Source of the DNA: Sphingorhabdus lacus
GTDB taxonomy: Bacteria > Pseudomonadota > Alphaproteobacteria > Sphingomonadales > Sphingomonadaceae
Assembly (NCBI RefSeq): GCF_009768975.1
Contig: NZ_CP035733.1
Coordinates: forward strand, 1,364,001 to 1,428,000
DNA: 64,000 nucleotides
Direction of reading: 5' to 3'
Part shown: piece after piece, positions 1 to 7,787 of the stretch
Numbering within the stretch: the stretch's first letter is position 1
How the letters are laid out: every line of letters begins with the position of its first letter
Translations under genes and position numbers: made by a program
The notes under the pieces: model-generated
Databases searched by the model: none
The model's input: only the letters and a program-made list of their open reading frames with translations
What the model was told of the DNA's origin: nothing

Positions 1-882
1 AAAGTTGGTGCCGCCCGTGATAGAGGCCGAACCATTTGGTGGAAGATTGCGGTTGCGCTGGATCACGGCATTCCGGCCGGTTACCAGTTGCCCTGCGATG
101 GCTTGCGTATTTACGTTGCCCGCACTGATCCGCTCGCCACTTGCGAAGTAGGCAGCAAGCGCCGGTTGCAAGTCGCGGTTTCCGTTGTCAAATCCGCTCC
201 AATCCTGCGAGCTGCCATAATAGGTGTAGCCCAACTGGTTTGTGGTTTCGCCATTGATGCTCAAATCGCCACCAACGGTCAAAAAGGTTTCGCGGGGGAT
301 GGCTTTGGTGGTCAGGTTGATAACACCGCCGCCAAATTCACCGGGAAAATTGGCCGAATAGGTTTTTTGCACCAGTGACGACGCAATAACGCTGGTCGGA
401 AAAAGGTCGAGCGGAACAACGCGCTTCAGCGGTTCCGGGCTTGGCAGCGGCGAACCGTTGAGCAGCGCCAGAGAGTAACGATCGCCCAGACCACGCACAT
501 ATACGAAGCCATTTCCGACAACACTGAGACCCGTAACGCGTGCAAGCGCGCCAGCGATATCGCCTTCGCCGGTACGTTCGATATCCGCGCTGGAAAGAAC
601 CGATACAACTTGGGGGGCGTTTTTCGAAATGTTGCGGTCCAGGTAACCGCGTACAACGATTTCGTCACCACCGGGGATGGAAACATCGACCTGTTCTTCT
701 TCCGCGGTGGCGGGGTCGGCGGCTGGATCAACAGGCGCTTGTTCGCTGCTCGCGTCTGGTTCCTGCGGTTCGGCTGCGGTCTCGGTTGGTGCTGGCTCTG
801 CATCTTGCGCGAATGCCATCGAAGGCGAAACGAGCGCTGACGTCAAAAGCAACAGGCTGATGGCCCCCAATGGCTTCAACAT
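1..882 (-). CDS. TonB-dependent outer-membrane receptor, N-terminal part
   Basis: The reading frame is open from an ATG at 880-882 to the left edge, giving the first 294 residues, so the barrel lies outside the window. The protein begins with a signal peptide ending near AFAQ. An acidic linker rich in Ala, Pro and Glu follows (about residues 27-70), then a TonB-box-like DEIVVRGY and a plug domain with the motifs VYVRGLGDRY, PLPSPEPLKR and GEFGGGVINL. This is a subfamily of TonB receptors often seen in sphingomonads, Caulobacter and Xanthomonas. It lies downstream of the lipoprotein gene at 961-2532, same strand, with an intrinsic terminator in the 78-base gap and an AAGGGA ribosome site before the ATG. 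The ligand is unknown. The Pho box upstream of the lipoprotein gene suggests phosphate control, which is inference. Confidence 0.9.
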   Translation of the reverse strand, partial: MLKPLGAISLLLLTSALVSPSMAFAQDAEPAPTETAAEPQEPDASSEQAPVDPAADPATAEEEQVDVSIPGGDEIVVRGYLDRNISKNAPQVVSVLSSADIERTGEGDIAGALARVTGLSVVGNGFVYVRGLGDRYSLALLNGSPLPSPEPLKRVVPLDLFPTSVIASSLVQKTYSANFPGEFGGGVINLTTKAIPRETFLTVGGDLSINGETTNQLGYTYYGSSQDWSGFDNGNRDLQPALAAYFASGERISAGNVNTQAIAGQLVTGRNAVIQRNRNLPPNGSASITGGTNF

Positions 883-905
883 AAACTATCCCTTATTTTT
901 CATTC

Positions 906-943
906 AAAAAAGGTGGGGTGCGCGGTCAAGCGTGCACCCCACC
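906..943 (-). terminator. Intrinsic terminator/attenuator between lipoprotein and receptor genes
   Basis: On the minus strand a 13-base arm (931-943) pairs with 912-924 with one mismatch around a 6-base loop. Six T residues (911-906) follow directly. It lies after the lipoprotein stop and before the receptor ribosome site, so it should lower receptor transcription relative to the lipoprotein. Confidence 0.85.
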
Positions 944-960
944 CTGTATCGTGCTGCCTA

Positions 961-2532
961 TTAGAAGGTCGGCAGGGAGGTGCAGAGACCCGACGTGCTG
1001 GTTCCGAGATTTGCCGTCGCACTGTTGCAGGTCCAACCGGCATACCAGGTGTCGTTGGCGTCGCGTACGGCACCAACATAGGTCGTGGCATCAAAGAACG
1101 CGTTCAGCGTGCTGGCGTTAAACGCCGTCACGGCAGTCTCGTTCGCACCGTTGATGAACAGCGACGTCAAGGTCGGTGTGAACGCGCTGTTATTGTTGTT
1201 GCTGCCAGATCCGAAGATCGCAGAAACCTGAGCTTCGGTTACGCCGTTCGAACCTACGAAAGCAGGGGTTCCGCATTGCGCGACAACCGAACGGATAACC
1301 GGCGCACCCGCTTCATCAATCGCCGCATCAACTGTTGCGGATATAGTCTGGGGGCGGCTGATGCGGAGGCAGGATGTGTTCGGGCTAACGATCACACCAT
1401 TTGCCAACGTATAGTCGGTACCGCCGCGAAGAAGAATTGCGGACAAGTTACCGGTATTGGCACGCTGGATGAAGGTGAAGTTTGCGACGCGCGTATTCTG
1501 GCGTGGCGTGTTCCCATCCAGAGCGTTATCGGAGTCTGCTTCAATCATCGAGTCGCCTGCACCTGAGCGCTGAACAGCGAGAACATACTGGAAGTTCGCC
1601 TTAACGCCGGTGTCGGTATCGAGATTGTCATCGTCGGCGCCGATCGACACGAAATACTTCATGTTGACGCTACCGCCGAAGAATTCTGCACCATCGTCCG
1701 AGCTGTTGAAGGTCTGGATATGGTCAAGAACCGTACCTGTCCCCGTTCCGCCTGTCGTCAACGACTGCAGTTCCGAGTTACCCGAAAGCACGAAGCCCGA
1801 ATAACGGATCTGGACAAAGCTCAAACGACCGCTGTTGTCGGCACTGTTTGCGCCGCCATAAAGTGCAGGGTCAACTGCGCCTTCGACCTGACGTTCACAC
1901 GCAACAGTACCCGGCGTAGCTGCAGGTGCAGCGCAATCGGTGATTGGTGCGCGGCCGTTCAAAACGACGCCGCCCCACTGGCCGATCGAGCTGTCGGTGT
2001 TCAAGCCCAGCACGTTGTCACGGCTGGTGAAGATGATGGGCAATGCTGCCGTACCAACTGCGTTCAAACGGTTTCCGCGGTTGACGTTCAACCAGGATAC
2101 GCCGGTTCCGCCAAAGACGATAACGCCGGGTTCGATGTTCAAAGTCACAACGTTGTTGGTCGAAGCGGGACCCTGGTCGGTACCAACGTCCACTCGGCCA
2201 CCCAGACGGTACAGCACGCCGGTAATCTTCGGCAATGTGCTGGTCGTATTGATGCGCGCGGGCAGCGTGCAAACCCGATAGGTTCCGGTTGGTCCGGTAA
2301 TCGTGCCTGAATCGGTCAGGCCTTGAGCGTCCGCGATCGTCGGGCAGCCTCCAGCAGGCGTTACTGCTGCAGGGGGAGGAGGTGGCGGCGGCGGGGGTGG
2401 CGGAGGCGCCGGATTGTTAATGGTAATATTTCCGCCCGTTCCAGGCGATGCGATATCGTCTGCGCCGCAGCCGGCAACAAGGGCAGCCGCCGCAGTTGCA
2501 TATATAATGCCACGCAATTTTGGATCTAACAT
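961..2532 (-). CDS. Secreted beta-helix-like lipoprotein, partner of TonB receptor
   Basis: This 523-residue protein starts with a lipoprotein signal (MLDPKLRGIIY... lipobox LVAGC, Cys about residue 22), so it is probably anchored in the outer membrane. A linker rich in Gly, Asn and Pro follows, including 12 consecutive prolines near residue 50. The remainder has short repeated strands with Asn, Asp and Gly turns (for example SSDDGAEFFGG and DDDNLDTDTG), which suggests a right-handed parallel beta-helix. The start at 2532 is chosen because GGAG lies 8 bases upstream; an in-frame start six codons earlier would put Arg residues before the signal and has no such site. It is the first gene of a unit with the receptor at 1-882. 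A surface substrate-binding or phosphate-starvation role, like the Caulobacter lipoprotein ElpS, is only a guess; I did not recognise a characterised homologue. Confidence 0.8.
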   Translation of the reverse strand: MLDPKLRGIIYATAAAALVAGCGADDIASPGTGGNITINNPAPPPPPPPPPPPPAAVTPAGGCPTIADAQGLTDSGTITGPTGTYRVCTLPARINTTSTLPKITGVLYRLGGRVDVGTDQGPASTNNVVTLNIEPGVIVFGGTGVSWLNVNRGNRLNAVGTAALPIIFTSRDNVLGLNTDSSIGQWGGVVLNGRAPITDCAAPAATPGTVACERQVEGAVDPALYGGANSADNSGRLSFVQIRYSGFVLSGNSELQSLTTGGTGTGTVLDHIQTFNSSDDGAEFFGGSVNMKYFVSIGADDDNLDTDTGVKANFQYVLAVQRSGAGDSMIEADSDNALDGNTPRQNTRVANFTFIQRANTGNLSAILLRGGTDYTLANGVIVSPNTSCLRISRPQTISATVDAAIDEAGAPVIRSVVAQCGTPAFVGSNGVTEAQVSAIFGSGSNNNNSAFTPTLTSLFINGANETAVTAFNASTLNAFFDATTYVGAVRDANDTWYAGWTCNSATANLGTSTSGLCTSLPTF

Positions 2533-2685
2533 TCTGATTCTCCGCAACAAATAAGAAGCCTGTATTCAGGCGTATGCAACGGACCAGCGACGAATCAACA
2601 GAGGCCCCACCCGTTGTCGAGGTTGCCGATAGAAGCCGCCTGTGACGGGGCTGTGGTTATCGCATTACAGTTGAGAGAATCATTT

Positions 2686-2703
2686 TGGACACTTTTGTGA
2701 CAT
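2686..2703 (-). promoter_or_regulatory. Candidate Pho box upstream of lipoprotein gene
   Basis: Read on the minus strand: ATGTCAC-AAAA-GTGTCCA, two 7-base half-sites with an 11-base period, close to the PhoB consensus CTGTCAT-N4-CTGTCAT. It lies 154 bases upstream of the lipoprotein ATG, in the right orientation. Confidence 0.6.
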
Positions 2704-2749
2704 CCGCGGTTTCATGTGGTGCAGCGCAATATTTATTTTCTGCGTACAG

Positions 2750-2777
2750 AAAAAGGGCGGGCCAAATCGGCCCGCCC
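2750..2777 (-). terminator. Intrinsic terminator after the TPR gene
   Basis: A perfect 9-bp stem GGGCGGGCC/GGCCCGCCC with a 5-base loop. Five T residues follow on the minus strand, 43 bases after the TPR stop codon. On the plus strand the trailing run is TCTTTT, so weak bidirectional use is possible. It isolates the TPR gene from the lipoprotein promoter next to it. Confidence 0.85.
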
Positions 2778-2820
2778 TCTTTTGATAGTGTCTGACGACA
2801 CTTTTATAACTGATGTGTGA

Positions 2821-3201
2821 TCAGCGTGAAGCGAGCTTCATCTGCAGTCCCGACAAAGCAAGCCGCGCGGCGTCTTTCGAGTTCATGACCCGTCCGTCGG
2901 CCAGAACAAGATCGACTTCTTCACGGCTTTGCAGCGCGGTTGAAAAGAGATCGGCAGCCTCGGCGATGCGGCCTGTGCGCGCATATGCCTGTCCCAAGTT
3001 GATGAGTTTTGCAGGGTCGTGCCGGCTCACGCGTTCATTTGCCAAAATCTGCGTAATCGCGCGCTCATTATCCCCTGCGACCAACGCATCATATCCAATC
3101 GATCCTTTGGGATATCCAACCTCGCCGTTCGCTGTCGGCTGTGCGTGTGCGACTCCACTCATACCAGCTAAAAGCAAAGCACTGATAAATAGAGTTTTCA
3201 T
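2821..3201 (-). CDS. Small periplasmic TPR-like protein
   Basis: A 126-residue protein with a cleavable signal peptide (MKTLFISALLLAG...AHAQ, about 21 residues) and a helical repeat region. The segment AKLINLGQAYARTGRIAEAADLF matches one tetratricopeptide unit with the usual small residues, preceded by a less clear unit (YDALVAGDNERAITQI). TPRs mediate protein contacts, so this is probably a periplasmic adaptor. The start at 3201 has GAGGAG 7 bases upstream; earlier ATGs would fall in or before that site. It is divergent from the TonB receptor/phosphodiesterase pair and shares with it an intergenic region holding several Pho-box-like repeats. Its partner and function are unknown. Confidence 0.8.
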   Translation of the reverse strand: MKTLFISALLLAGMSGVAHAQPTANGEVGYPKGSIGYDALVAGDNERAITQILANERVSRHDPAKLINLGQAYARTGRIAEAADLFSTALQSREEVDLVLADGRVMNSKDAARLALSGLQMKLASR

Positions 3202-3229
3202 GGCAATTCTCCTCATTCCTGAGTTAAAT

Positions 3230-3247
3230 ATTACAGTTATATGACAT
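3230..3247 (-). promoter_or_regulatory. Candidate Pho box facing the TPR gene
   Basis: Minus-strand reading ATGTCAT-ATAA-CTGTAAT, a 7-4-7 direct repeat. It ends only 28 bases before the TPR start codon, which leaves very little room for a -10 element, so it may act on a short-leader promoter or simply extend PhoB binding across the divergent region. Confidence 0.45.
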
Positions 3248-3260
3248 GAGTGCAATATAA

Positions 3261-3278
3261 TTGTAATATTTCTGTCAT
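3261..3278 (+). promoter_or_regulatory. Candidate distal Pho box for receptor/phosphodiesterase operon
   Basis: TTGTAAT-ATTT-CTGTCAT on the plus strand. The second half-site is a perfect consensus half and the spacing is 11 bases. It lies 35 bases upstream of the stronger box at 3313-3330. Confidence 0.5.
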
Positions 3279-3312
3279 CTTTCTCCTGCTCGCGCAAATA
3301 ACCGCTCTACGG

Positions 3313-3330
3313 CTGTCACATTGCTGTCGT
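3313..3330 (+). promoter_or_regulatory. Pho box for receptor/phosphodiesterase operon
   Basis: CTGTCAC-ATTG-CTGTCGT on the plus strand, a near-perfect PhoB direct repeat (CTGTCAY-N4-CTGTCAY), 95 bases upstream of the receptor ATG. This is the best match in the window and the main reason for placing these genes in the Pho regulon. Confidence 0.7.
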
Positions 3331-3425
3331 GAAATATCTATCAAACTGAATGCATAACAGCATCAAAGCGCAATCGACCGACCCTAATTCGCGGACTGCA
3401 AACGATCTCAGGGAAGGAAAAAATA

Positions 3426-5639
3426 ATGCGTAAATTTACTTCGATACTCTTGGCAAGTGTGGCCCTCATTGCTTCTCCGGCAATGGCGCAACAGGCGAAT
3501 TCACCTGCAGAAACAGAGACAACGGAAGACGAAATTGTCGTTTTCGGCCAGGGCGAAACCCGGCAGGTTCAGGAGATTAGCAGCAAGGAACTGCTGATTC
3601 TCGCCCCCGGGACCAGCCCGCTAAAGGCTATTGAGAAACTGCCCAGCGTGAACTTCCAATCAGCAGACCCATTCGGCACTTATGAATGGTCCAGCCGCGT
3701 TTCCATCCGCGGGTTCAACCAGAACCAATTGGGCTACACGCTCGACGGCATTCCCTTGGGCGACTCGACCTATGGAAACAACAACGGCCTCCACATCGGC
3801 CGCGCCATCATTTCCGAAAATATCGGTGTGACCCGGGTGTCCCAGGGTTCCGGCTCGATCGGTACACAAGCGACCAACAATCTCGGCGGCACACTCGAAT
3901 TCTTCTCGGCCGACCCCAGCGACGGCTTTGGCGTCGACGCGAACCTCACCTACGGTTCGGAAAACACAATCAGAGGCTTTGGTCGCGTCAACTTTGGCGA
4001 AGCCGATGGCATCCGCGGGTTTATCTCGGGCGTTTATCATAACGCCGAAAAGTGGAAAGGCGGCGGCGACCAGCGGAACTGGCAGATCAACGCCAAGGCG
4101 ATCATTCCGGTCGGCGTTGCCGAATTCGATGCCTATTTCGCCTATTCCGACCGTGCAGAGCAGGATTATCAAGACCTCTCGCTCGAAATGATTGCGCGGC
4201 TCGGCTATGATCACGACAATTACTTCCCTGATTATGCGGCTGCAATCCGCGCAGCTCAGGGCGTTTTTGCAGCGCCAATCAATAATCTGGACGACAGCTA
4301 TTATGACGCATCGGGTCTGCGCAAAGACACCCTTGCCGCTTATGGCCTGACAGCGCCTCTGGGCGACGGCGTGACATTCAAGATCAAAGCCTATTATCAT
4401 GACAATACCGGCCAAGGCACATGGGGCACGCCCTATGTCCCCAGCCCGAACGGTGTACCCATGTCAATCCGCACCACCGAATATGACATCCAGCGCGGCG
4501 GCGTTTTCAGTTCGCTCAATGCTGAAGTGGGTGACCATGAAATTACGGTCGGCGGCTGGTATGAGCATAATGACTTTACGCAGGCCCGTCGTTTCTACGC
4601 CTATGAAAGCCTGACGACACCGGGTCGCGACCATACAAAGCTCCAGCGCAACCCCTTTTTCACCCAATGGTTGTTCGACTTCAACACCGACACGCTGCAA
4701 TATTATGTGCAGGACAAAATCAGTCTCGGTGATCTGACCATCAATTTGGGATGGAAGGGCTTTCAGGTAAACAATGAAGCTGATCCGAGAGTTCAGGGCG
4801 CTTTGGCAGCCGGTAAGATTAAATCGAGAGACTGGTTCCAGCCCCATGCCGGCGTGGCCTATAAGTTGACGGACAAGGCGGAAGTCTTCGGGGGCTTTAC
4901 CCAAGTCACCCGCGCCTTCGTCTCTTCCGCGACCAGCGGTCCTTTCTCCACCACGCAGGCTGGCTTCAATGCCCTGATCGCGCGCGGTCTGAAGCCGGAG
5001 GAATCGGATACCTATGAATTGGGTGCCCGCTATAATGACAGCGTCTTCAACGGTGTTATCGGCGTTTATTATGTGAACTTCCGCAACCGCCTGCTCGGTG
5101 TGCAGACCGGTGCCGGTATCGTCGGCAACCCTGCGATCTTGCAGAATGTGGGCTCGGTTCGCTCCATCGGTTTCGAAGCCGCTGGCGACCTGCGCTTGGG
5201 AGGCGGCCTGACACTGTTTGCATCCTATAGCTACACCGATGCCTCATATCGGGACGACGTGGTCACGCCGACCGCAATAATCCCGACCAAGGGCAAGGAT
5301 GTGGTCGATACCCCGAAGCATTTGCTTCGCGGCGAAATCGCCTATGATAGCGACAGCTTCTTCGGCCGGATCGGCGCAAACTATATGAGCAAACGTTACT
5401 TCAACTATCTCAACGACAGGTCTGTATCCAGCCGCGTGTTGGTGGATGCCACCATCGGTTATCGCTTCGACATGGGTATGCGGACGCCGATTGAGCTGCA
5501 ATTGAATGCGACCAACTTGCTCGACAAAAAATATGTGTCGACAATCGGCTCCAACGGCTTCGGCAACAGCGGCGACAACCAGACACTGCTTGCCGGCGCA
5601 CCGCAGCAATTCTTTGCCACGGTCAAGGTCGGTTTCTGA
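3426..5639 (+). CDS. TonB-dependent receptor, probable organophosphate importer
   Basis: A complete 737-residue receptor. It has a signal peptide ending SPAMAQ, a TonB-box-like DEIVVFGQG near residue 36, a plug domain to about residue 190 (SIRGFNQNQLGYTLDGIPLG), and a 22-strand-type barrel finishing in the aromatic terminus KVGF. AAGGAAAAAATA precedes the ATG. The stop overlaps the start of the phosphodiesterase gene by one base (TGATG), so the two are translationally coupled. Coupling to a periplasmic phosphodiesterase and the Pho boxes upstream suggest it brings a phosphate ester into the periplasm. The receptor sequence itself does not reveal the ligand, so the substrate is inference. Confidence 0.92.
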   Translation: MRKFTSILLASVALIASPAMAQQANSPAETETTEDEIVVFGQGETRQVQEISSKELLILAPGTSPLKAIEKLPSVNFQSADPFGTYEWSSRVSIRGFNQNQLGYTLDGIPLGDSTYGNNNGLHIGRAIISENIGVTRVSQGSGSIGTQATNNLGGTLEFFSADPSDGFGVDANLTYGSENTIRGFGRVNFGEADGIRGFISGVYHNAEKWKGGGDQRNWQINAKAIIPVGVAEFDAYFAYSDRAEQDYQDLSLEMIARLGYDHDNYFPDYAAAIRAAQGVFAAPINNLDDSYYDASGLRKDTLAAYGLTAPLGDGVTFKIKAYYHDNTGQGTWGTPYVPSPNGVPMSIRTTEYDIQRGGVFSSLNAEVGDHEITVGGWYEHNDFTQARRFYAYESLTTPGRDHTKLQRNPFFTQWLFDFNTDTLQYYVQDKISLGDLTINLGWKGFQVNNEADPRVQGALAAGKIKSRDWFQPHAGVAYKLTDKAEVFGGFTQVTRAFVSSATSGPFSTTQAGFNALIARGLKPEESDTYELGARYNDSVFNGVIGVYYVNFRNRLLGVQTGAGIVGNPAILQNVGSVRSIGFEAAGDLRLGGGLTLFASYSYTDASYRDDVVTPTAIIPTKGKDVVDTPKHLLRGEIAYDSDSFFGRIGANYMSKRYFNYLNDRSVSSRVLVDATIGYRFDMGMRTPIELQLNATNLLDKKYVSTIGSNGFGNSGDNQTLLAGAPQQFFATVKVGF

Positions 5640-6973
5640 TGAAGTCTGCATGGTGGATCGGCAGCGCGCTTGTAATGAGCGCGCTGCCATCGGCATCCCT
5701 TGCCGAACCAGTTCTGTTGATCTCGATCGACGGGCTGCAGCCAGCAGATGTGATCGAAGCCGACAAGCGCGGGATCGATATTCCGAATTTGAAGCGTTTC
5801 GTCACCGAGGGCACATATGCCAGCGGCGTAAAAGGGGTGCTTCCCACCGTTACCTACCCGAGCCATGCAACCTTGTTGACTGGCGTGAGCCCCTCCAAAC
5901 ATGGCATTATAGGCAATACCAGCTTCGATCCTATGCAGATCAACCAGACCGGATGGTACTGGTATGCCAGCGATTTCAAGGTCCCTACCCTATGGGACGC
6001 GGTCCACAAGGTCGGACGCTCGACGGCAAATGTGCATTGGCCAGTGAGCGTCAAGACGGCGGGGATTACATGGAATATACCGCAGATTTGGCGGACTGGT
6101 CATGGCGATGATGCCAAATTGATAAAGGCGCTCGCAACACCCGGACTGGTGGAAGGGCTTGAGGCTGACCTCGGGACATATGCCGCCGGAATAGACGAGA
6201 GCATCGAGGCTGACGAAAACCGGGGTGTGTTTGGCGCGGCTCTGATTAAACAGCAGAAGCCCTATTTCACCACGCTCTATTTTACGGCGCTCGATCATGA
6301 ACAGCATGAAAAAGGCCCCGACACCGCTGCGGCGCATGCGGTGCTGAAACGGATCGATGCCATTGTTGGCAAGCTGGTTTCCGTCCAACTAGAGACTCAG
6401 CCTGATAGCATCATCGCCGTCGTTTCGGACCATGGCTTTTCCAAGGTGGACACCGAGGTTAATCTGTATCGGGCCTTTATCGATGCCGGGCTGATTACCC
6501 TCGATGCCAATGGCAAGATTTCAAAATGGGAAGCTAGTCCCTGGAACTCGGGCGGTTCGTCCGCCATCGTGCTGGCACGACCCGAAGACACTACTCTAAC
6601 GGCGCGCGTGTCGACAGTGCTCGAAAAGCTGAAAGTAGATCCCGCAAATGGCATTGCTGCCATTGCGGACAAGGCTGCGATCGCGAAAATGGGCGGCAAT
6701 CCGCAGGCGAGTTTCTACGTCAACTTTGCGCCGAACGCCTATAGCGGCGGCTTCAAGGGTAAGGATGCCCCCTTACTTTCCCCTTCGCCCGGCAAAGGAA
6801 CCCACGGCTATTTTCCCACCAGTCCACTGATGCGCTCGTCCTTCATGATGATGGGCAAGAATGTCGCCAAAGGCCGTAATGTTGGTGAAATAGACATGCG
6901 CGCCATTGCGCCGACCTTGGCAGAATGGCTGGGCGTATCGCTTCCGGATGCAGAGGCTGCGCCTCTGAAATAG
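5639..6973 (+). CDS. Nucleotide pyrophosphatase/phosphodiesterase (NPP family)
   Basis: A 444-residue periplasmic hydrolase of the alkaline-phosphatase superfamily, with a signal peptide ending ASLA at about residue 22. The two-metal site is complete: Asp31 (SIDGLQ), the nucleophile Thr72 in PTVTYPSH, a DHEQHE motif, SDHGFS, and a late His in GTHGYFP. NPP enzymes cleave phosphodiester or pyrophosphate bonds of nucleotides and lipids. It is coupled to the receptor gene by a TGATG overlap, downstream of Pho boxes. The combination indicates capture of an organic phosphorus compound at the outer membrane, then cleavage in the periplasm. The exact ester is unknown. It converges with the nucleotidyltransferase gene at 6980, leaving only 6 bases between them. 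Confidence 0.9.
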   Translation: MKSAWWIGSALVMSALPSASLAEPVLLISIDGLQPADVIEADKRGIDIPNLKRFVTEGTYASGVKGVLPTVTYPSHATLLTGVSPSKHGIIGNTSFDPMQINQTGWYWYASDFKVPTLWDAVHKVGRSTANVHWPVSVKTAGITWNIPQIWRTGHGDDAKLIKALATPGLVEGLEADLGTYAAGIDESIEADENRGVFGAALIKQQKPYFTTLYFTALDHEQHEKGPDTAAAHAVLKRIDAIVGKLVSVQLETQPDSIIAVVSDHGFSKVDTEVNLYRAFIDAGLITLDANGKISKWEASPWNSGGSSAIVLARPEDTTLTARVSTVLEKLKVDPANGIAAIADKAAIAKMGGNPQASFYVNFAPNAYSGGFKGKDAPLLSPSPGKGTHGYFPTSPLMRSSFMMMGKNVAKGRNVGEIDMRAIAPTLAEWLGVSLPDAEAAPLK

Positions 6974-6979
6974 GCGCCG

Positions 6980-7768
6980 TTAGGCGGCGCGTTGCTGCGC
7001 CATCAAATGCTCGACGATGCCATAGGTCCGGTCATTGTCGACATCGATGGCCTGCGTTCCATCGCGCAAGATGACCGGGGCAATGGTGTGGCCTATCCGC
7101 TTTGCGATACGGTCAAGCCCGGTCGGCAGGCTAACCAGACGGAAACGCAAGAGCAGCAGGTTGATCAGCCCGAACGCCTGAACAATACGGCTGGCTTTCT
7201 TTGCGAACTGCCCGCCGCCGCGGAAAAACTCGGCCGCTTTCAGGGCGGACACATCGCGCAGGCCATAGAGGTTGCAATTGGAAAATTCGCCGTCCTTGAA
7301 CCGGTAGAACCGGCGTTGCCCCTCGGGATGGGCGGCCAAAACGGCCTCGCGCGACGCCATGGCAATTGCGACATCATGGCTCTGCAGTGCCCCGACCATT
7401 GCGTTGACAGAAGCCGCCTTCAAAAGCGCATTGTCTGCTGTCGTTACGATCAGTGGACCGTCATGCCCTTCGGCTGCGTTCCGGACACTGTCGGCAATAT
7501 TATCGGCTGCTGCACAAAAGCGGATTTTGTCGGCCATGCCTCCATCCCGTTCAACGATGGTTCCTATTGTCTGGAATATCTCAGGCTCGATCGACACCAT
7601 GATGCTTTCGACATCCGGATGCGCCGACAATGTCCGGAGGACATGAATGATCAGCGGCTCGTCGTGCAGGGGAACAAGGCATTTGTGGCTCGTACCAAAT
7701 CGCAGAGCGAGCGGATCGACCTGCCCTTTTCGTTGGGCAGCAAGCACTATGGTGCGAACATGGGGCAT
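6980..7768 (-). CDS. MobA-like nucleotidyltransferase
   Basis: A 262-residue cytoplasmic protein of the NTP-transferase superfamily. The N-terminal loop LAAQRKG followed by VDPLA and HKCLVPL matches the nucleotide-binding signature of MobA/IspD/GlmU-type enzymes. TTADNAL near residue 115 supplies the metal-binding Asp. IDVDNDRTY near the C-terminus matches the late motif of this family. It also has an unusual hydrophobic/basic stretch around residues 190-215. Such enzymes join NMP to a phosphorylated alcohol, sugar or cofactor; the substrate cannot be read from the sequence. It lies 19 bases downstream of the ATP-grasp ligase on the same strand, so the two are probably co-transcribed. Confidence 0.8.
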   Translation of the reverse strand: MPHVRTIVLAAQRKGQVDPLALRFGTSHKCLVPLHDEPLIIHVLRTLSAHPDVESIMVSIEPEIFQTIGTIVERDGGMADKIRFCAAADNIADSVRNAAEGHDGPLIVTTADNALLKAASVNAMVGALQSHDVAIAMASREAVLAAHPEGQRRFYRFKDGEFSNCNLYGLRDVSALKAAEFFRGGGQFAKKASRIVQAFGLINLLLLRFRLVSLPTGLDRIAKRIGHTIAPVILRDGTQAIDVDNDRTYGIVEHLMAQQRAA

Positions 7769-7787
7769 ATTGGTCCTTAAGGGGATT

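Noticed and set aside
2372-2403. G-rich low-complexity stretch
   Set aside because: It is the coding sequence of the proline run in the lipoprotein, read on the opposite strand, and not a separate repeat element.
3660-4415. A 251-codon minus-strand frame inside the TonB receptor
   Set aside because: Shadow of the receptor gene; the sense frame has signal, plug and barrel features.
6974-6990. Hairpin GCGCCG-TTAGG-CGGCGC between converging genes
   Set aside because: Only six base pairs and no T run on either strand, so not called a terminator.
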